64,000 bases of DNA from Streptomyces sp. Ru62 (GCF_002920615.1 NZ_PQSU01000006.1:124001-188000), one strand, 5' to 3'; shown: positions 27,332-36,733, counted from the first letter of the stretch. Notes: generated by a model from the sequence alone, not told the origin. Numbers and translations: made by a program.

Positions 27332-27574
27332 TCACTTCCGGCGTGCCCGGCGCTGGATGGGCGCTGTGTCCTCCTCGGATGCGGGCTCTGGGTTCCGCTT
27401 CCACCTATCGATCAGCCGGAACGCCCGGTCGCTGTTCTCTTTGGGCCCGTACAGTGCGGTAGTGACCACCATTCCCACGATGCCCATCGTGAAGACGGCC
27501 ACGGCTGTCTGCAGACCGGTGGGCGCGCCCTGTGATTCGGCGGCTTCCGTTGGGGTGGTCTTGGCGGTGGGCAT
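27332..27574 (-). CDS. Small membrane protein
   Basis: 80 residues with one membrane helix (LQTAVAVFTMGIVGMVVTTA) after a short polar N-terminus, then a charged tail (RLIDRWKRNPEPASEEDTAP). GAAGGACC lies 6-8 bases upstream of ATG 27574; an in-frame ATG at 27607 has no such site. A 13-base palindrome lies about 90 bases upstream. Function unknown. Confidence 0.65.
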   Translation of the reverse strand: MPTAKTTPTEAAESQGAPTGLQTAVAVFTMGIVGMVVTTALYGPKENSDRAFRLIDRWKRNPEPASEEDTAPIQRRARRK

Positions 27575-27663
27575 GGGCGGGTCCTTCTGGTCGGCGGGTG
27601 CGGGCATGCTATCCGCCGAACAGCCGGGCACGGTGGTCGATCCAACAGACCTCAGTTGTACCT

Positions 27664-27676
27664 GACACCGGGTGTC
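27664..27676. promoter_or_regulatory. 13-base perfect palindrome
   Basis: GACACC-G-GGTGTC, upstream of the small membrane-protein gene at 27332-27574. The position and symmetry suit a repressor or activator site. Confidence 0.5.
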
Positions 27677-27811
27677 TGACCGTGCCATCCTGCAAGTTTG
27701 ACAGCGGCGGCGGGCGGCCGCAGGACAGGGGACGGCACGCGGCCCGGCCTCCGGGCCGGCGAGCGGGCGGTGGGCGGCACGCGGGTGGGAGCGGCCGGGC
27801 ACGGCCGGGCG

Positions 27812-28085
27812 TCAAGACGCCGTAAAGGCGGCCTGCCGGGGACCGTCACCGCGGCGGCGGGTGCTGGCCTGAAGCCGGCCGAAGTCGAGGCGTGCCTCCG
27901 TGGCGACGACCAGCTCGCCGTTGAGGACCAACGGTTGCCGCAGGGCCCGGCCGGCAGCGGTGATTCTCGGGGAAAGCACTGCTGAGGTCGGCGCCGTTCC
28001 TCGACGCAGGTGCGCGCGACCAGGACCCGCGAAGAGCACCGCGCGGTAGCCGTCCTTCTCCAGATTTCGGGGTGTCTCATCCCCA
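27812..28085 (-). pseudogene. Fragment of an ATP-dependent DNA ligase
   Basis: The minus frame reads LEKDGYRAVLFAGPG, then ITAAGRALRQPLVLNGELVV and RLDFGRLQ, matching the adenylation domain of LigD-type ATP-dependent ligases (KxDGxR active-site motif, LDGELVV strand). Only about 90 of over 300 residues are present; it ends abruptly at 27812. Confidence 0.65.
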
Positions 28086-28146
28086 CGCGCAGTTACATCG
28101 GGCTTCACGATCTGCTCGGGCTTGGTGGGGCTTCGGCAGACAGCGG

Positions 28147-28881
28147 TCAGTGATTCTCGTCCGCCTCGTCTTCGTCGTCGGGGCCAGGGTTCAGCTTGTC
28201 CCAGACGTAGGCGGCGCCGAGAGCTGTGGGGGTGACGACGAGCATGGCGCCGCCGGCGTCCTCGACGAACTCCTTGACGGCGTCGCTCTCGATCTGGGCC
28301 TGCAACAGGAGCAGGAAGAAGACTGTGACGACGAACCCGATGAACAGCTTCTTCTGAGCTGCCCGGGACAGCCCGCCGGGCTGGGCGGAGGCGAAGGTGC
28401 GGGCGGAGTCGGTGAGGCTGTCGAGCATCTCGTCGGGCACTTGGTCCACCAACTCGGCCGTGTCGACGTGTGCGGTGGCCTCGTCGACGGCACGGCGGGC
28501 CCATTCTCGCTGGTCGGCCGGCAGGGCGTCGAAGGGGGAAGTGAATACGGCGTTGATGTCGAGACGGGACATGTCCAGGCGGAATCCGCTGTCGATGTCG
28601 GCGTACCGGGTCCGCATCCCTTCGGCGAAGGAGGCGACGGCCTGGGCGAGTTGGTTGGTGCCGGCTTCGATGGCGGGGGCCATGATCCGTGTGTACTGCC
28701 GGGCGAGCCGCTCCTGATGAGCCGCGTTGAAGCGGCGAACCACCTCGTTCAGCGGGGCTGTCTGTGTGGCCGCGAATTCGGCGATTTGCCGGCGGAAGTT
28801 CTCCAGGGCGGGACTGTTGACTATGGACTCGCTGATGCGGCGGGCCAGGTCCTGTGCGGGGTCGGTCTGCTCGTCGGACAT
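28147..28881 (-). CDS. Hypothetical membrane protein
   Basis: 244 residues. A long soluble helical region (about 1-160) is followed by two membrane helices, LFIGFVVTVFFLLLLQAQI (about 173-191) and GGAMLVVTPTALGAAYVWDK (about 208-227), and an acidic tail. ATG 28881 has GAGG 9 bases upstream; an ATG three codons earlier is less well placed. Family not recognised. It points away from the CHAT operon, so no link is claimed. Confidence 0.65.
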   Translation of the reverse strand: MSDEQTDPAQDLARRISESIVNSPALENFRRQIAEFAATQTAPLNEVVRRFNAAHQERLARQYTRIMAPAIEAGTNQLAQAVASFAEGMRTRYADIDSGFRLDMSRLDINAVFTSPFDALPADQREWARRAVDEATAHVDTAELVDQVPDEMLDSLTDSARTFASAQPGGLSRAAQKKLFIGFVVTVFFLLLLQAQIESDAVKEFVEDAGGAMLVVTPTALGAAYVWDKLNPGPDDEDEADENH

Positions 28882-29315
28882 GACACCCATCCTCGCCGAC
28901 AGCCGTCCAGCCAGGGCCAGCAGGCCCCAGTCGCCGGGGGGCGCAGCTGCGCGTAGGGCTGCTCGGCTTGCAGCGACGGGCCGGTGGCGCGGCAGCAGAT
29001 GCAGCGGTGCCGTCCGGGAGACCGGGGCGCCGGCAGGCCGTCACGCCACCGTGACGCGGGAACTCGGATAACACGAACAAAGCGGACAACGCGAGTCGCC
29101 CTCGCGGGGAGATCAGCCGGGGGCGCGGCCTGCTCGACGTCCGCGCATCCGCAGGCCAGAGCCCCGCTCCCGCAGATCAGCAGGCCCATGCGGGCCGGTG
29201 TCGTCGAGGCCGGCCAACTGCCTTGCACTGGCCGCGGAAAGGGCTGTTCTGCCGACCGCGGAGACGCGAACCAGTAGCCTGATCGAGCGGAGTCCGTGCG
29301 ACATGGGGGTGGTGA
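28882..29315. other. Gap upstream of the CHAT operon
   Basis: No gene recognised on either strand. It must hold the promoters of the divergent genes at 28881 and 29316; no clear palindrome was found. Confidence 0.45.
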
Positions 29316-29969
29316 GTGCAGGCGCCTGCGACCGTCGTGCAACTCGCTCTGCTCGTCCTTCTGGTGCTGCCCGGGGTCACCTATCAGTTCGTCCGGGAAC
29401 GCCGCCGTGGGCCGGTGCCCGGTGAGCGTGATCTGGGTGAGCGGGTGCTGCGGGCGATCGTCGCGTCGATCGCGCTGGACGCCCTGTACGCAGTGGTGGC
29501 GGGGCCGGCGCTGGTTCGCCTGGCTCGTGGCGCCGGCGGCGGCTGGGACGGCTTCGTGGAACGGCCGCGAGTGGTCGGCTTCGTCGCCGTGGTGCTGTTC
29601 CTCGTCGTGCCGGCCGTGGCGGCGGTGACCGTTTCCCTGGTGGACCGGCAGCGGCGCAAGGCTCGGTTCCTGCGCACGCCCAACGCCTGGGACCACGCGT
29701 TCCGCGACCGCGAACCGTGCTTCGTGCGCGTGCGGCTCAAGGACGGCAACTGGGCGGGCGGCTGGTACGGCAACCGGTCGTACGCCTCCTCGTACCCCCA
29801 CCCGGCCGAGCTGTACCTCGAATCGGCGCGCGTGATGGGTGCCGACGGGGCGTTCGGCGCGCGCGTGCACGGGACGGCGGGACTGATGCTGCGGGCGGAG
29901 GACTTCGACGTGCTGGAGTTCGTCGAAGCCGGAGAACCGGCGGTCGTGCCGGGGGAGGAGGAGCGGTAA
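29316..29969 (+). CDS. DUF6338-like membrane protein, CHAT operon gene 1
   Basis: 217 residues from GTG 29316 (GGGGGTGGTGA just before it). Three predicted membrane helices at about 8-24, 46-65 and 86-108, then a cytoplasmic beta-rich domain (about 118-215) with PNAWDHAFRDREPCFVRVRL, KDGNWAGGWYGNRSYASSYP and LRAEDFDVLEFVE. These segments fit the DUF6338 family as I remember it; no function is known. The stop overlaps the next ATG (TAATG). With gene 3 a CHAT protease, this protein is a candidate sensor or protease substrate at the membrane. Confidence 0.75.
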   Translation: MQAPATVVQLALLVLLVLPGVTYQFVRERRRGPVPGERDLGERVLRAIVASIALDALYAVVAGPALVRLARGAGGGWDGFVERPRVVGFVAVVLFLVVPAVAAVTVSLVDRQRRKARFLRTPNAWDHAFRDREPCFVRVRLKDGNWAGGWYGNRSYASSYPHPAELYLESARVMGADGAFGARVHGTAGLMLRAEDFDVLEFVEAGEPAVVPGEEER

Positions 29970-30151
29970 TGGCGCACGAACCTGAGCTCTCGCACGAAGC
30001 CGAGCTCACGCCCGAACCCGAGCTCACGCCCGAGGAGGCGGCGCTGCTGCAGGAGGCTTCGGAACGCGGCTACACCCCGAAACGCACGGTCGCCGAGCCG
30101 GACGAGGCGCCCGGCGGGCCAGCCGGTACCTCGAACGGCAACGAGGACTGA
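29969..30151 (+). CDS. 60-residue acidic peptide, CHAT operon gene 2
   Basis: Starts within the previous stop (TAATG), with GGGGGAGGAGGAG just upstream. The N-terminal half repeats an acidic motif (ELSHEAELTPEPELTPEEAA), followed by a helix, YTPKRTVAEPDE and a Gly/Ser tail. Very acidic and probably unstructured. Three bases separate its stop from the protease gene. It may be a regulator or substrate of the CHAT protease; this is inference from position only. Confidence 0.7.
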   Translation: MAHEPELSHEAELTPEPELTPEEAALLQEASERGYTPKRTVAEPDEAPGGPAGTSNGNED

Positions 30152-30154
30152 CGC

Positions 30155-33100
30155 GTGGGTGGCGGGCCCGCGAACGGCCTGGCCGAGCGGTTCTGGGAGG
30201 CGTTCCACGTGGCCCGGCACAGCGCGGACCCCGCGTCGGTCGAGAAGGCGATCGACCTCGGCAATGCCCTGCTGGCCGCCGAGGAGGTGGCCGAGCGCCG
30301 CTTGGTCCTGAACAATCTCGGGGGCCTGCTCCAGACCCGCTATCACCAGACCGGTGACCCCGAGTTCCTTCAGGAAGCCGTCCGCAAAGTCACGGAGGCT
30401 TACCTCCTGGCGTACGAAGACCCGGAGGGCTCTGCCCTCTTGGCCAACAACATCGGCATGCTCCTGCACACCGCGTTCCAACACGACCAGGACCGCGGCA
30501 CCCTGGACGCCGCGCTGGACTGGAGCCGGACGGCCGTCGACGAGGGACCGTCCACGAAGAAGGCCTTCTACCTGGCCAACCTCGTTGTCGCGCTGCGGAC
30601 GGCGTTCAACGTGACCAAGTACCCCGCCTTCCTGGCGGAAGCCGCCGAGCACGCGCGGGCCGCCGTCGAGTGCTCCCCCGATGACGTGTCCGCCGCCAGG
30701 GGTCTGCACTTCCTCGCCGTCGTCCTGCGCGACTGGTCCCATGAGACCGGGGAGACCGGTGTCGTGGAGGAAGCCGTCGACGCCGCGCGGCGCGCGGTGG
30801 AGCTCACGCCGGCCGGATCGTCCGACGTGCTCGACCGGTTGAAGATCCTCGCGTATCTTCTGGACGACCGCTACCGGGCTCGCGGAGCGCGGGATGATCT
30901 GGCCGAACTCCTCCGCGTCCGGCAGACGTTGGTGGCCCACACCCCGGTCACCGATCCGCGGCATTCGCAGAACCTCGCCGAGCTGACGACCACGGAACGA
31001 GACTGGACCGCGCTCACCGGCGAGGGCCCGAGATCGGACCATGGCTGGGAACGCGCCGACGCCGAAGCCGAAATGTGCGGCCGGTACGCCGCCGAGTTCG
31101 AGCAGACCCGGGACGCGGCCCTGCTTGAGCAGGCGATCGAGCTCGGACGTTCGGCGGCCGCGGCCACCCCCGCCGGGCACCCCCGCCGCGGCGTGCGGCT
31201 GGACCACTTCGCCATGGCGCTGGCCACCCGGGGTGAAGCGTTCGGGGACCGCGCCGCGCTCGCGGAGGCCGTCAGCATCGCGCGGGAGGCGGTCGCGTGC
31301 ACGTCGGCGGGCCAACCGCTGCGCGTCCAGTTCATGGGCAACCTCGCCGTCAACCTCAACGCGTTGTTCCACGCGACCGGAGACCTGGCCCACGTCATGG
31401 ACGCGATCGACGTCGCTCGCCGTGCCGCCGAGGCCACCGCCGGGCAGGGTGACCACCCGCGTTCGCTCGGGATCCTCGCCGTCGTGCTGCACAATCGGTT
31501 CCGGGTGACCGGCGAGCTGAAGGTGCTGTCGGAGGCGGTCGACCACGGGAGGGAATCCGTCCGCCTCGGCGCGAGCCTGGTCGCCGGGCAGGCCCAGCGG
31601 CTCTCCAACCTTGGCGCCATGCTGTCCGACTTGTTCACCCGGACGGGCGAGGTGAGCCTGCTCGACGAGGCGATCGACGCGCACCGCGCGGCCGTGGATG
31701 TGACGGCGGATGACGACCCGGACCGGGCAGTGCGGCTGGCCAATCTCGGCGGCGTGCTGGAGATGGCGTATGGGAAGTTCGGCGACCGGAACGCGTTGCG
31801 GGACGCGATCGCCGCGCGTCGCGCGTCCGTGGCCGCGACTCCGCAGGACAGCCCGCACTGGCCCGGGTACACCGCGAGCCTGGCCGCCGCGCTCGGCGAC
31901 TGGTGCACGAACCCGGTCGCGCCCGCCGCCGCGGGACGGGAGCCGCCGGATCCGCAGGTACTCGCCGAGGCGGTCGGCCTGGCCCGGAGTGCGGCGCAAG
32001 GGCCCGAGCAGGACGCATATTCCCGGGCGAGTCTACTGATCCGCGTCGCCAGCGTCCTGGCGCTCGGCTTCCGGCACCTCGGCGACGGCGACGCGCTGAC
32101 CGAGGCACTCGGCTGCTACCGGGAGGCCGCGGCGTCTGCCGGATCGCCGGCGAAGAGCCGGGTGGAAGCGGCGGACCGGTGGGGCTATCTGGCCGCCGAG
32201 GCGGGGCAGTTCGACGTGGCCGCCGAGGGGTACGCCGCCGCGGTCCGGCTGCTGCCCCGGCTCGCCGGGCGCCGCCTGGGCCGCGAGGACGCCCAGTACT
32301 GGCTCGGCCGGTTCGCTGGGGTCGCCGCCGACGCGGCCGCGTGCGCACTGGCCGTGGGCGACGAGGTGAGCGCGGTGACCCTGCTCGAATCCGGGCGCTG
32401 CGTGCTCGCCGCCCAGGCACTCGACAGCCGCGACGATCTTTCCGACCTGCGCGAGCGGGCACCCGAGCTGGCCGAACTCTTCCGGACGCTCACCGCGGAG
32501 TTCGAAACCGACACCACGAGCGACCGCGTGGCCCTCGCCGACGAGCTCGACGCGGTGACCGACCGGATCCGCGCGCTGCCCGGCATGGAGCGGTTCCTAC
32601 GGCCCCCGCTGCTCACCGACCTCACCGCGCAGGCACACGAGGGCCCGATCGTGTACGTCAACGTCAGCCGGCACCGGTGTGACGCGCTGATCATCACTCC
32701 TGACGGGGTCCGGTCACGCGCGCTGGACCGGCTGAGCGAAGAGACCGTGAACCACCGCGTACGCGCTCTGCACACAGCGTTCACGGAGGGTCGGCTGGTC
32801 GCCGAGCAGGCGATCCATGACACGCTCGGGTGGCTGTGGGACACCATCGTGGGCCCTGTGCTCGGCGAACTGGGGTTGACGGCGGAACCGGCGGCGGATG
32901 GTCCGTGGCCAAGGATCTGGTGGGCCCCGGTCGGGCCGCTCAGCCTCCTCCCCCTGCACGCGGCGGGCCACCACCGCGACGGCGGACCTGTGATCCTCGA
33001 CCGCGTAGTCTCCTCGATGACGCCGACGATCCGCGCCCTGGGCCACGCCCGCGCGGGCCGCCGCGACGACCGGAACGAGCCGCGGCTGCTGGTGGTGGCG

Positions 33101-33673
33101 ATGCCGCACACTCCGGATGCCCCGGACCTGCCCGGCGCACAGGCCGAAGCCGACCACCTGGCCGCTCTCGTACCCGGCGCCACGGTCCTGGTCGGCGCGG
33201 ACGCGACTCGTGACGCCGTTCTCGACGCCTTGCCGGCCAGTGTCTGGGCGCACTTCGCCTGCCACGGTTACAGCGACCCGGACAACCCTTCGGACAGCCA
33301 CCTCGCGCTGCACGACCACGACCGCGCGCCGCTTCGGGTACTGGACCTTTCCCGGCTGCGCCTGCGCAACGCGGAGTTCGCGTTCCTGTCGGCCTGCGAC
33401 ACGGCCCGCACCACCGCGCGCCTGTCCGACGAGGCGATCCACCCGTTGGCGGCTTTTCAGATTGCCGGTTTCTCGCAGGTGGTCGGCACGCTCTGGCGCG
33501 TCGATGACGCCGTGGCACCAGCCTTCAGCCAGCAGCTCTACGGCGAGTTGATCGCGAATCGATCCGGTGCATTGTGCGCGTCGGCAGCGGTCCATCGCAC
33601 GGTCAGGCAGCTCAGGACGAAGTATCCGAACCTGCCGTCGGTGTGGGCCGCACACGTTCACGCGGGCGCCTGA
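30155..33673 (+). CDS. TPR-CHAT protease, CHAT operon gene 3
   Basis: 1172 residues from GTG 30155. Residues about 15-780 are helical repeats of TPR type, many with the form LxxLGxxLxxxxxxTGDxxxLxEAV (for example LNNLGGLLQTRYHQTGD and MGNLAVNLNALFHATGD). Residues about 850-1172 are a CHAT (caspase-HetF associated with TPRs) domain: APVGPLSLLPLHAAG, the catalytic His in HFACHG (His1037) and catalytic Cys in LSACDTA (Cys1081), then HPLAAFQIAGFSQVVGTLWR. Both catalytic residues are present, so it is probably active. CHAT proteases act in caspase-like proteolytic cell-death or defence pathways, for example with gasdermins or type III-E CRISPR. Confidence 0.9.
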   Translation: MGGGPANGLAERFWEAFHVARHSADPASVEKAIDLGNALLAAEEVAERRLVLNNLGGLLQTRYHQTGDPEFLQEAVRKVTEAYLLAYEDPEGSALLANNIGMLLHTAFQHDQDRGTLDAALDWSRTAVDEGPSTKKAFYLANLVVALRTAFNVTKYPAFLAEAAEHARAAVECSPDDVSAARGLHFLAVVLRDWSHETGETGVVEEAVDAARRAVELTPAGSSDVLDRLKILAYLLDDRYRARGARDDLAELLRVRQTLVAHTPVTDPRHSQNLAELTTTERDWTALTGEGPRSDHGWERADAEAEMCGRYAAEFEQTRDAALLEQAIELGRSAAAATPAGHPRRGVRLDHFAMALATRGEAFGDRAALAEAVSIAREAVACTSAGQPLRVQFMGNLAVNLNALFHATGDLAHVMDAIDVARRAAEATAGQGDHPRSLGILAVVLHNRFRVTGELKVLSEAVDHGRESVRLGASLVAGQAQRLSNLGAMLSDLFTRTGEVSLLDEAIDAHRAAVDVTADDDPDRAVRLANLGGVLEMAYGKFGDRNALRDAIAARRASVAATPQDSPHWPGYTASLAAALGDWCTNPVAPAAAGREPPDPQVLAEAVGLARSAAQGPEQDAYSRASLLIRVASVLALGFRHLGDGDALTEALGCYREAAASAGSPAKSRVEAADRWGYLAAEAGQFDVAAEGYAAAVRLLPRLAGRRLGREDAQYWLGRFAGVAADAAACALAVGDEVSAVTLLESGRCVLAAQALDSRDDLSDLRERAPELAELFRTLTAEFETDTTSDRVALADELDAVTDRIRALPGMERFLRPPLLTDLTAQAHEGPIVYVNVSRHRCDALIITPDGVRSRALDRLSEETVNHRVRALHTAFTEGRLVAEQAIHDTLGWLWDTIVGPVLGELGLTAEPAADGPWPRIWWAPVGPLSLLPLHAAGHHRDGGPVILDRVVSSMTPTIRALGHARAGRRDDRNEPRLLVVAMPHTPDAPDLPGAQAEADHLAALVPGATVLVGADATRDAVLDALPASVWAHFACHGYSDPDNPSDSHLALHDHDRAPLRVLDLSRLRLRNAEFAFLSACDTARTTARLSDEAIHPLAAFQIAGFSQVVGTLWRVDDAVAPAFSQQLYGELIANRSGALCASAAVHRTVRQLRTKYPNLPSVWAAHVHAGA

Positions 33674-33735
33674 ATACGCGCGCGCTTCCATCGTATTGAG
33701 CCACCCGGAGTTTCGTGGAGACCCCGATCGTGGGA

Positions 33736-33882
33736 TCAAGCGGTCAGCGGGGCTTCCTCCAGTGGCGCCCGGTACGCCTGTTCGTACTCGTCGGGCGGCA
33801 GGTAGCCGAAGGAGGAGGACCAGGCGACCCACTGGAACACGGCCCGCTCGACCTCGTCGAAGTCACGCCACGGCGCTGCCCA
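33736..33882 (-). pseudogene. IS3-family transposase remnant (OrfB C-terminus)
   Basis: The minus frame ending at TGA (33736-33738) reads RDFDEVERAVFQWVAW then GYLPPDEYEQAYRAPLEEAP, the end of IS3-type OrfB, with a deletion between the two parts (the HSALGY segment is shortened). Sequence just beyond it (about 33700-33725, TGAGCCACCCGGAGTTTCG) resembles IS3 terminal repeats. Confidence 0.65.
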
Positions 33883-34348
33883 CTCACCCGTTCAAACGGG
33901 CAACACCAGGAGTACAGCACCGGCGTCAAGGGCCACCACTTCCCGGCCCTGCACGACAGCGGCAGCGGCAGCGGCAGCGGTTGGAAACTGAAGGCCGCCT
34001 CACACCCCAACCCCTGACATCCGCCGCCGAAGAGGGTGAGCACGGCGCGTGTGCCGCGCGCCTGATGGGGCTTCAGAACAGACGACAGGCCGTCGCCGTG
34101 CCGTCCGCGCGGTGAGCCCAGGCCGTGGAGCCGGTTCTCGCCGACAGGCCGCCGGCGCCGGCACGCAGGTCGCGCGCCAGGTGCGCTCCGTGCCGGGCAG
34201 TTGCTCGCGCGGCTCGGCCAGGGCGGGGAGCAGCAGCGGTTCAAAGCTGCCCCCGCGCAGCCACGCTGCGGCCGGGGAAGACCGGCTGGGATCGCGCGGG
34301 TACTGGCCAGCACTCCGGTGGGGGTGGCTCGATCGGCCGGCGACGGTC
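33883..34348. other. Gap with no supported gene
   Basis: Decayed sequence next to the IS3 remnant. A run of GGCAGC/GGCAGT units lies at 33960-33980. No gene, RNA or strong hairpin noticed. Confidence 0.45.
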
Positions 34349-34747
34349 TCAGCAGTTCGCGCCGTAGCGGATGCATCCGGGTGGCGGGGTGTGGCTGTGG
34401 TCCCGCTCGTGCTGCGCGGCCGTCAGCGATCCGGCCGCCAGGAGGGCCACCAGCAGGTGGGCGATCACCGTCCAGCGGGCACGGAAGATCGCCGCGAGGA
34501 CTGCCAGGATGGAGACGGCGATCAGCAGCATCCGTAACCGTCCGATGTGGGCGAGGTCGGCGGCGTCGATCTGTGCTTGATCGCCTTGTGCTGCCCATAC
34601 CTGAAGACCGTGGCCGTATATCCAGTCCAGCACGAGCCATGCGGTCTCGAACAAGAACAGCGGGATGGCGAAGGCGAGGTCCGCACCTGGGCGTGTCCGG
34701 TGCGACCAGGGGCGCCGGCGTTCCGGGGCTGGAAGGGTGTCGGTCAT
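34349..34747 (-). CDS. Small integral membrane protein, DUF6234-like
   Basis: 132 residues. Helices at about 21-43 (ADLAFAIPLFLFETAWLVLD), 70-88 (LRMLLIAVSILAVLAAI) and 92-108 (TVIAHLLVALLAAGSL), then a polar tail ending in a Cys-containing CIRYGANC. It resembles DUF6234 in length and topology. ATG 34747 lacks a good ribosome site. Function unknown. Confidence 0.6.
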   Translation of the reverse strand: MTDTLPAPERRRPWSHRTRPGADLAFAIPLFLFETAWLVLDWIYGHGLQVWAAQGDQAQIDAADLAHIGRLRMLLIAVSILAVLAAIFRARWTVIAHLLVALLAAGSLTAAQHERDHSHTPPPGCIRYGANC

Positions 34748-34853
34748 GGGTGGAGGGTGCCGCGGCCGGCGGTGACACGCATGAGTACCCGTACTCAGAG
34801 CAGGCCTCACCGCGAGGACGAATCCCGCAGATTGATCACGCCCCGACACCGCC

Positions 34854-35114
34854 CTAGTGGGGGCGCGCGGTCCAGCGCCTCTTCGCTAGGCCTCTCGGCT
34901 CGGCCGGAATTGCGGTGTGGGTGAGCAACTCAGCTGTCGTAGACCGCTGTTGCATGAGGGCTTCGGCCTGGCGGTCCGCATCGCGCGGTATCCAGGCCGG
35001 CTCCCGGATCTGCAGGGCCTGCCCGAACGGGGATTGCACCCGCTGGACGATCGGCCCCGGCGTGTCCGGGGTGTTGCCGTCCATCGCCGCGGGCGCCGCT
35101 GCCACGGCCGCCAT
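34854..35114 (-). CDS. Small hypothetical protein
   Basis: 86 residues from ATG 35114, with GGGAG 9 bases upstream. It reads PDTPGPIVQRVQSPFGQALQ then ADRQAEALMQQRSTTAELLT and ends TARPH. High-GC third positions support coding. No motif or membrane segment; family not recognised. It is close to, but not coupled with, the membrane gene downstream on the same strand. Confidence 0.45.
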   Translation of the reverse strand: MAAVAAAPAAMDGNTPDTPGPIVQRVQSPFGQALQIREPAWIPRDADRQAEALMQQRSTTAELLTHTAIPAEPRGLAKRRWTARPH

Positions 35115-35433
35115 CACGAGCGTCTCCCGCCCCCCGTCGACGCAGTCGCGGGGGGATGCTTCAACAGGCCGACGTCCAGCACCTGCCTCTCCCCCACCTT
35201 TCGGCTGCCTTGTGCCGGTGGACCGTGCGCCCGCCGGCATTGCAGGCCGTCGGACCGGCGGGCGCCACTCCGGTGAGATGTCCCGTGGGTCGGACGGCGA
35301 TCACCAGCCAGGGTCCGCGCCTTGGGAGAGCGGGGCGGAGCCTGCGACGCCCGGCCCACCCCACCGACTGCGGACATCACGCACACAAGCTCAACTGGCC
35401 AGGAGTCGCCCGACTGAGGCGACCCTCTTGCTA
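35115..35433. other. Gap upstream of an MFS gene
   Basis: No gene recognised. The last part becomes more AT-rich leading into the inverted repeat at 35434-35450. Confidence 0.4.
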
Positions 35434-35450
35434 TTGCAAGTAATATGCAA
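35434..35450. promoter_or_regulatory. Inverted repeat TTGCA-N7-TGCAA upstream of the MFS gene
   Basis: A 17-base dyad 47 bases upstream of the MFS start, in a locally AT-rich patch containing TAATAT (35441-35446), a possible -10 element. A repressor bound here would block transcription. A similar TTGCA-N6-TGCAA lies at 54383-54398 before the octose operon. Confidence 0.6.
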
Positions 35451-35497
35451 CAAGCTGGACGGGCCCTTACCGACTGTCGAGGACGTGGAGCCTTGTC

Positions 35498-36733
35498 ATG
35501 CCCCGCCTGATGCCGGACACCGGACCGCAACGCGTCCTCGCGGCCTCGAACTTCATCTACACCGTCGGCAGCGGCCTCTACCTCACCGCCGGAGTGCTGT
35601 TCTTCACCGAGGCGGTTCACCTTCCTGCTGGCCAGGTGGGGCTCGGGCTGGGCATCGCCGGTCTTGTCGCGCTGGCCCTGGGCGTCGTAGTCGGTCACCT
35701 GGCCGACCGACATGGAGCACGCGGCATCTATGCGGCCACCCTGGTGGTCCAGGCGCTAGCCACGGCCTGCTTCGTCCTGGCCGACAGTTTCTGGCCGTTC
35801 GCCCTCGCCGTCTGCGCCGCCGCCGCGGCGAAGGCGGCCGGAATCGCCGCCCGCTCCCCGCTCATCAGGCACTACGGCGGTGACCGGCCGCAGGAGTTCC
35901 GGGCCTACCTCCGGGCCGTGACCAACGTCGGGGTCTCCCTCGGCGCTGTTCTGGCAGGCTGGGTCGTCCAGGTGGGCACGCTCACTGCCTATCAGCTCAT
36001 GGTCATCGGCAACGCGATCGCCTTCGTGGTCTCCGCGGTGATCCTGGTCCTCCTCCCGCCCGTCGCGCCCGTCCCCACTACCGGCGGTCCTCGCTGGCTC
36101 GCCCTGGGGGACCGTCCCTACCTGCTGCTGACCGTCCTCGACGGCATCATGGCCGTTCAGTTCAAGGTGCTCACCGTGGCCATCCCGCTCTGGATCGTCG
36201 GCGCCACCACCGCCCCTCACTGGCTCATCTCGGCCACCATGCTCACGGGCACCTTCATCGTTGTCGCCTTCCAGGTGAGGGCCAGCCGCAACGTCGATTC
36301 CCCCACAGCCGGCGCACACGCCTACCGCCGGGCGGGCGTGGCATTCCTCATCGCCTGCTCACTGATCTCACTGTCCGCAGGCGTGCCGCCGTGGGCCGCC
36401 GCAGCCCTGCTCATCACCGCGGTGGTGATCCACACGATCGGCGAACTATGGCACTCCGCCGCGGGCTTCGAGGTCTCCTTCGCCCTCGCTCCGCAGCACG
36501 CCACCGGCCAGTACCTGGGCGTGTTCGGCCTCGGCGCCGGCCTCGCCGAAGCCCTCGGACCGGGACTGCTCATCGCGCTCTGCATCACCTGGGGCCGTCC
36601 CGGATGGTACGTCGTGGGAGCCATGTTCGCGCTGACCGGCTTGGCGGCACCACCCGCTGTCCGCTGGGCACAACGTCACGCGGGCGCTCAGCAGGCGCAG
36701 CTTGCACCCACAGAAAAGGCGACAACCGCCTGA
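35498..36733 (+). CDS. Major facilitator superfamily transporter
   Basis: 411 residues with about 12 hydrophobic helices. The A-loop motif after helix 2 is GHLADRHGARGIYA, matching the MFS GxLaDrxGrr pattern. Helix 5 has NVGVSLGAVLAGWVVQVG. The overall layout resembles drug-exporter MFS proteins of Streptomyces. GTGGAG lies about 10 bases before ATG 35498; an ATG four codons on is also possible. The upstream dyad (35434-35450) suggests an induced exporter. Confidence 0.88.
   Translation: MPRLMPDTGPQRVLAASNFIYTVGSGLYLTAGVLFFTEAVHLPAGQVGLGLGIAGLVALALGVVVGHLADRHGARGIYAATLVVQALATACFVLADSFWPFALAVCAAAAAKAAGIAARSPLIRHYGGDRPQEFRAYLRAVTNVGVSLGAVLAGWVVQVGTLTAYQLMVIGNAIAFVVSAVILVLLPPVAPVPTTGGPRWLALGDRPYLLLTVLDGIMAVQFKVLTVAIPLWIVGATTAPHWLISATMLTGTFIVVAFQVRASRNVDSPTAGAHAYRRAGVAFLIACSLISLSAGVPPWAAAALLITAVVIHTIGELWHSAAGFEVSFALAPQHATGQYLGVFGLGAGLAEALGPGLLIALCITWGRPGWYVVGAMFALTGLAAPPAVRWAQRHAGAQQAQLAPTEKATTA

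Noticed and set aside
28147..28881. Considered as a fourth member of the CHAT operon
   Set aside because: It is on the opposite strand with a 434-base gap and no shared motif, so a link is not supported.
29384..31999. 871-codon open frame on the minus strand
   Set aside because: Antisense to the DUF6338 and CHAT genes. No motifs, no ribosome site, shadow composition.
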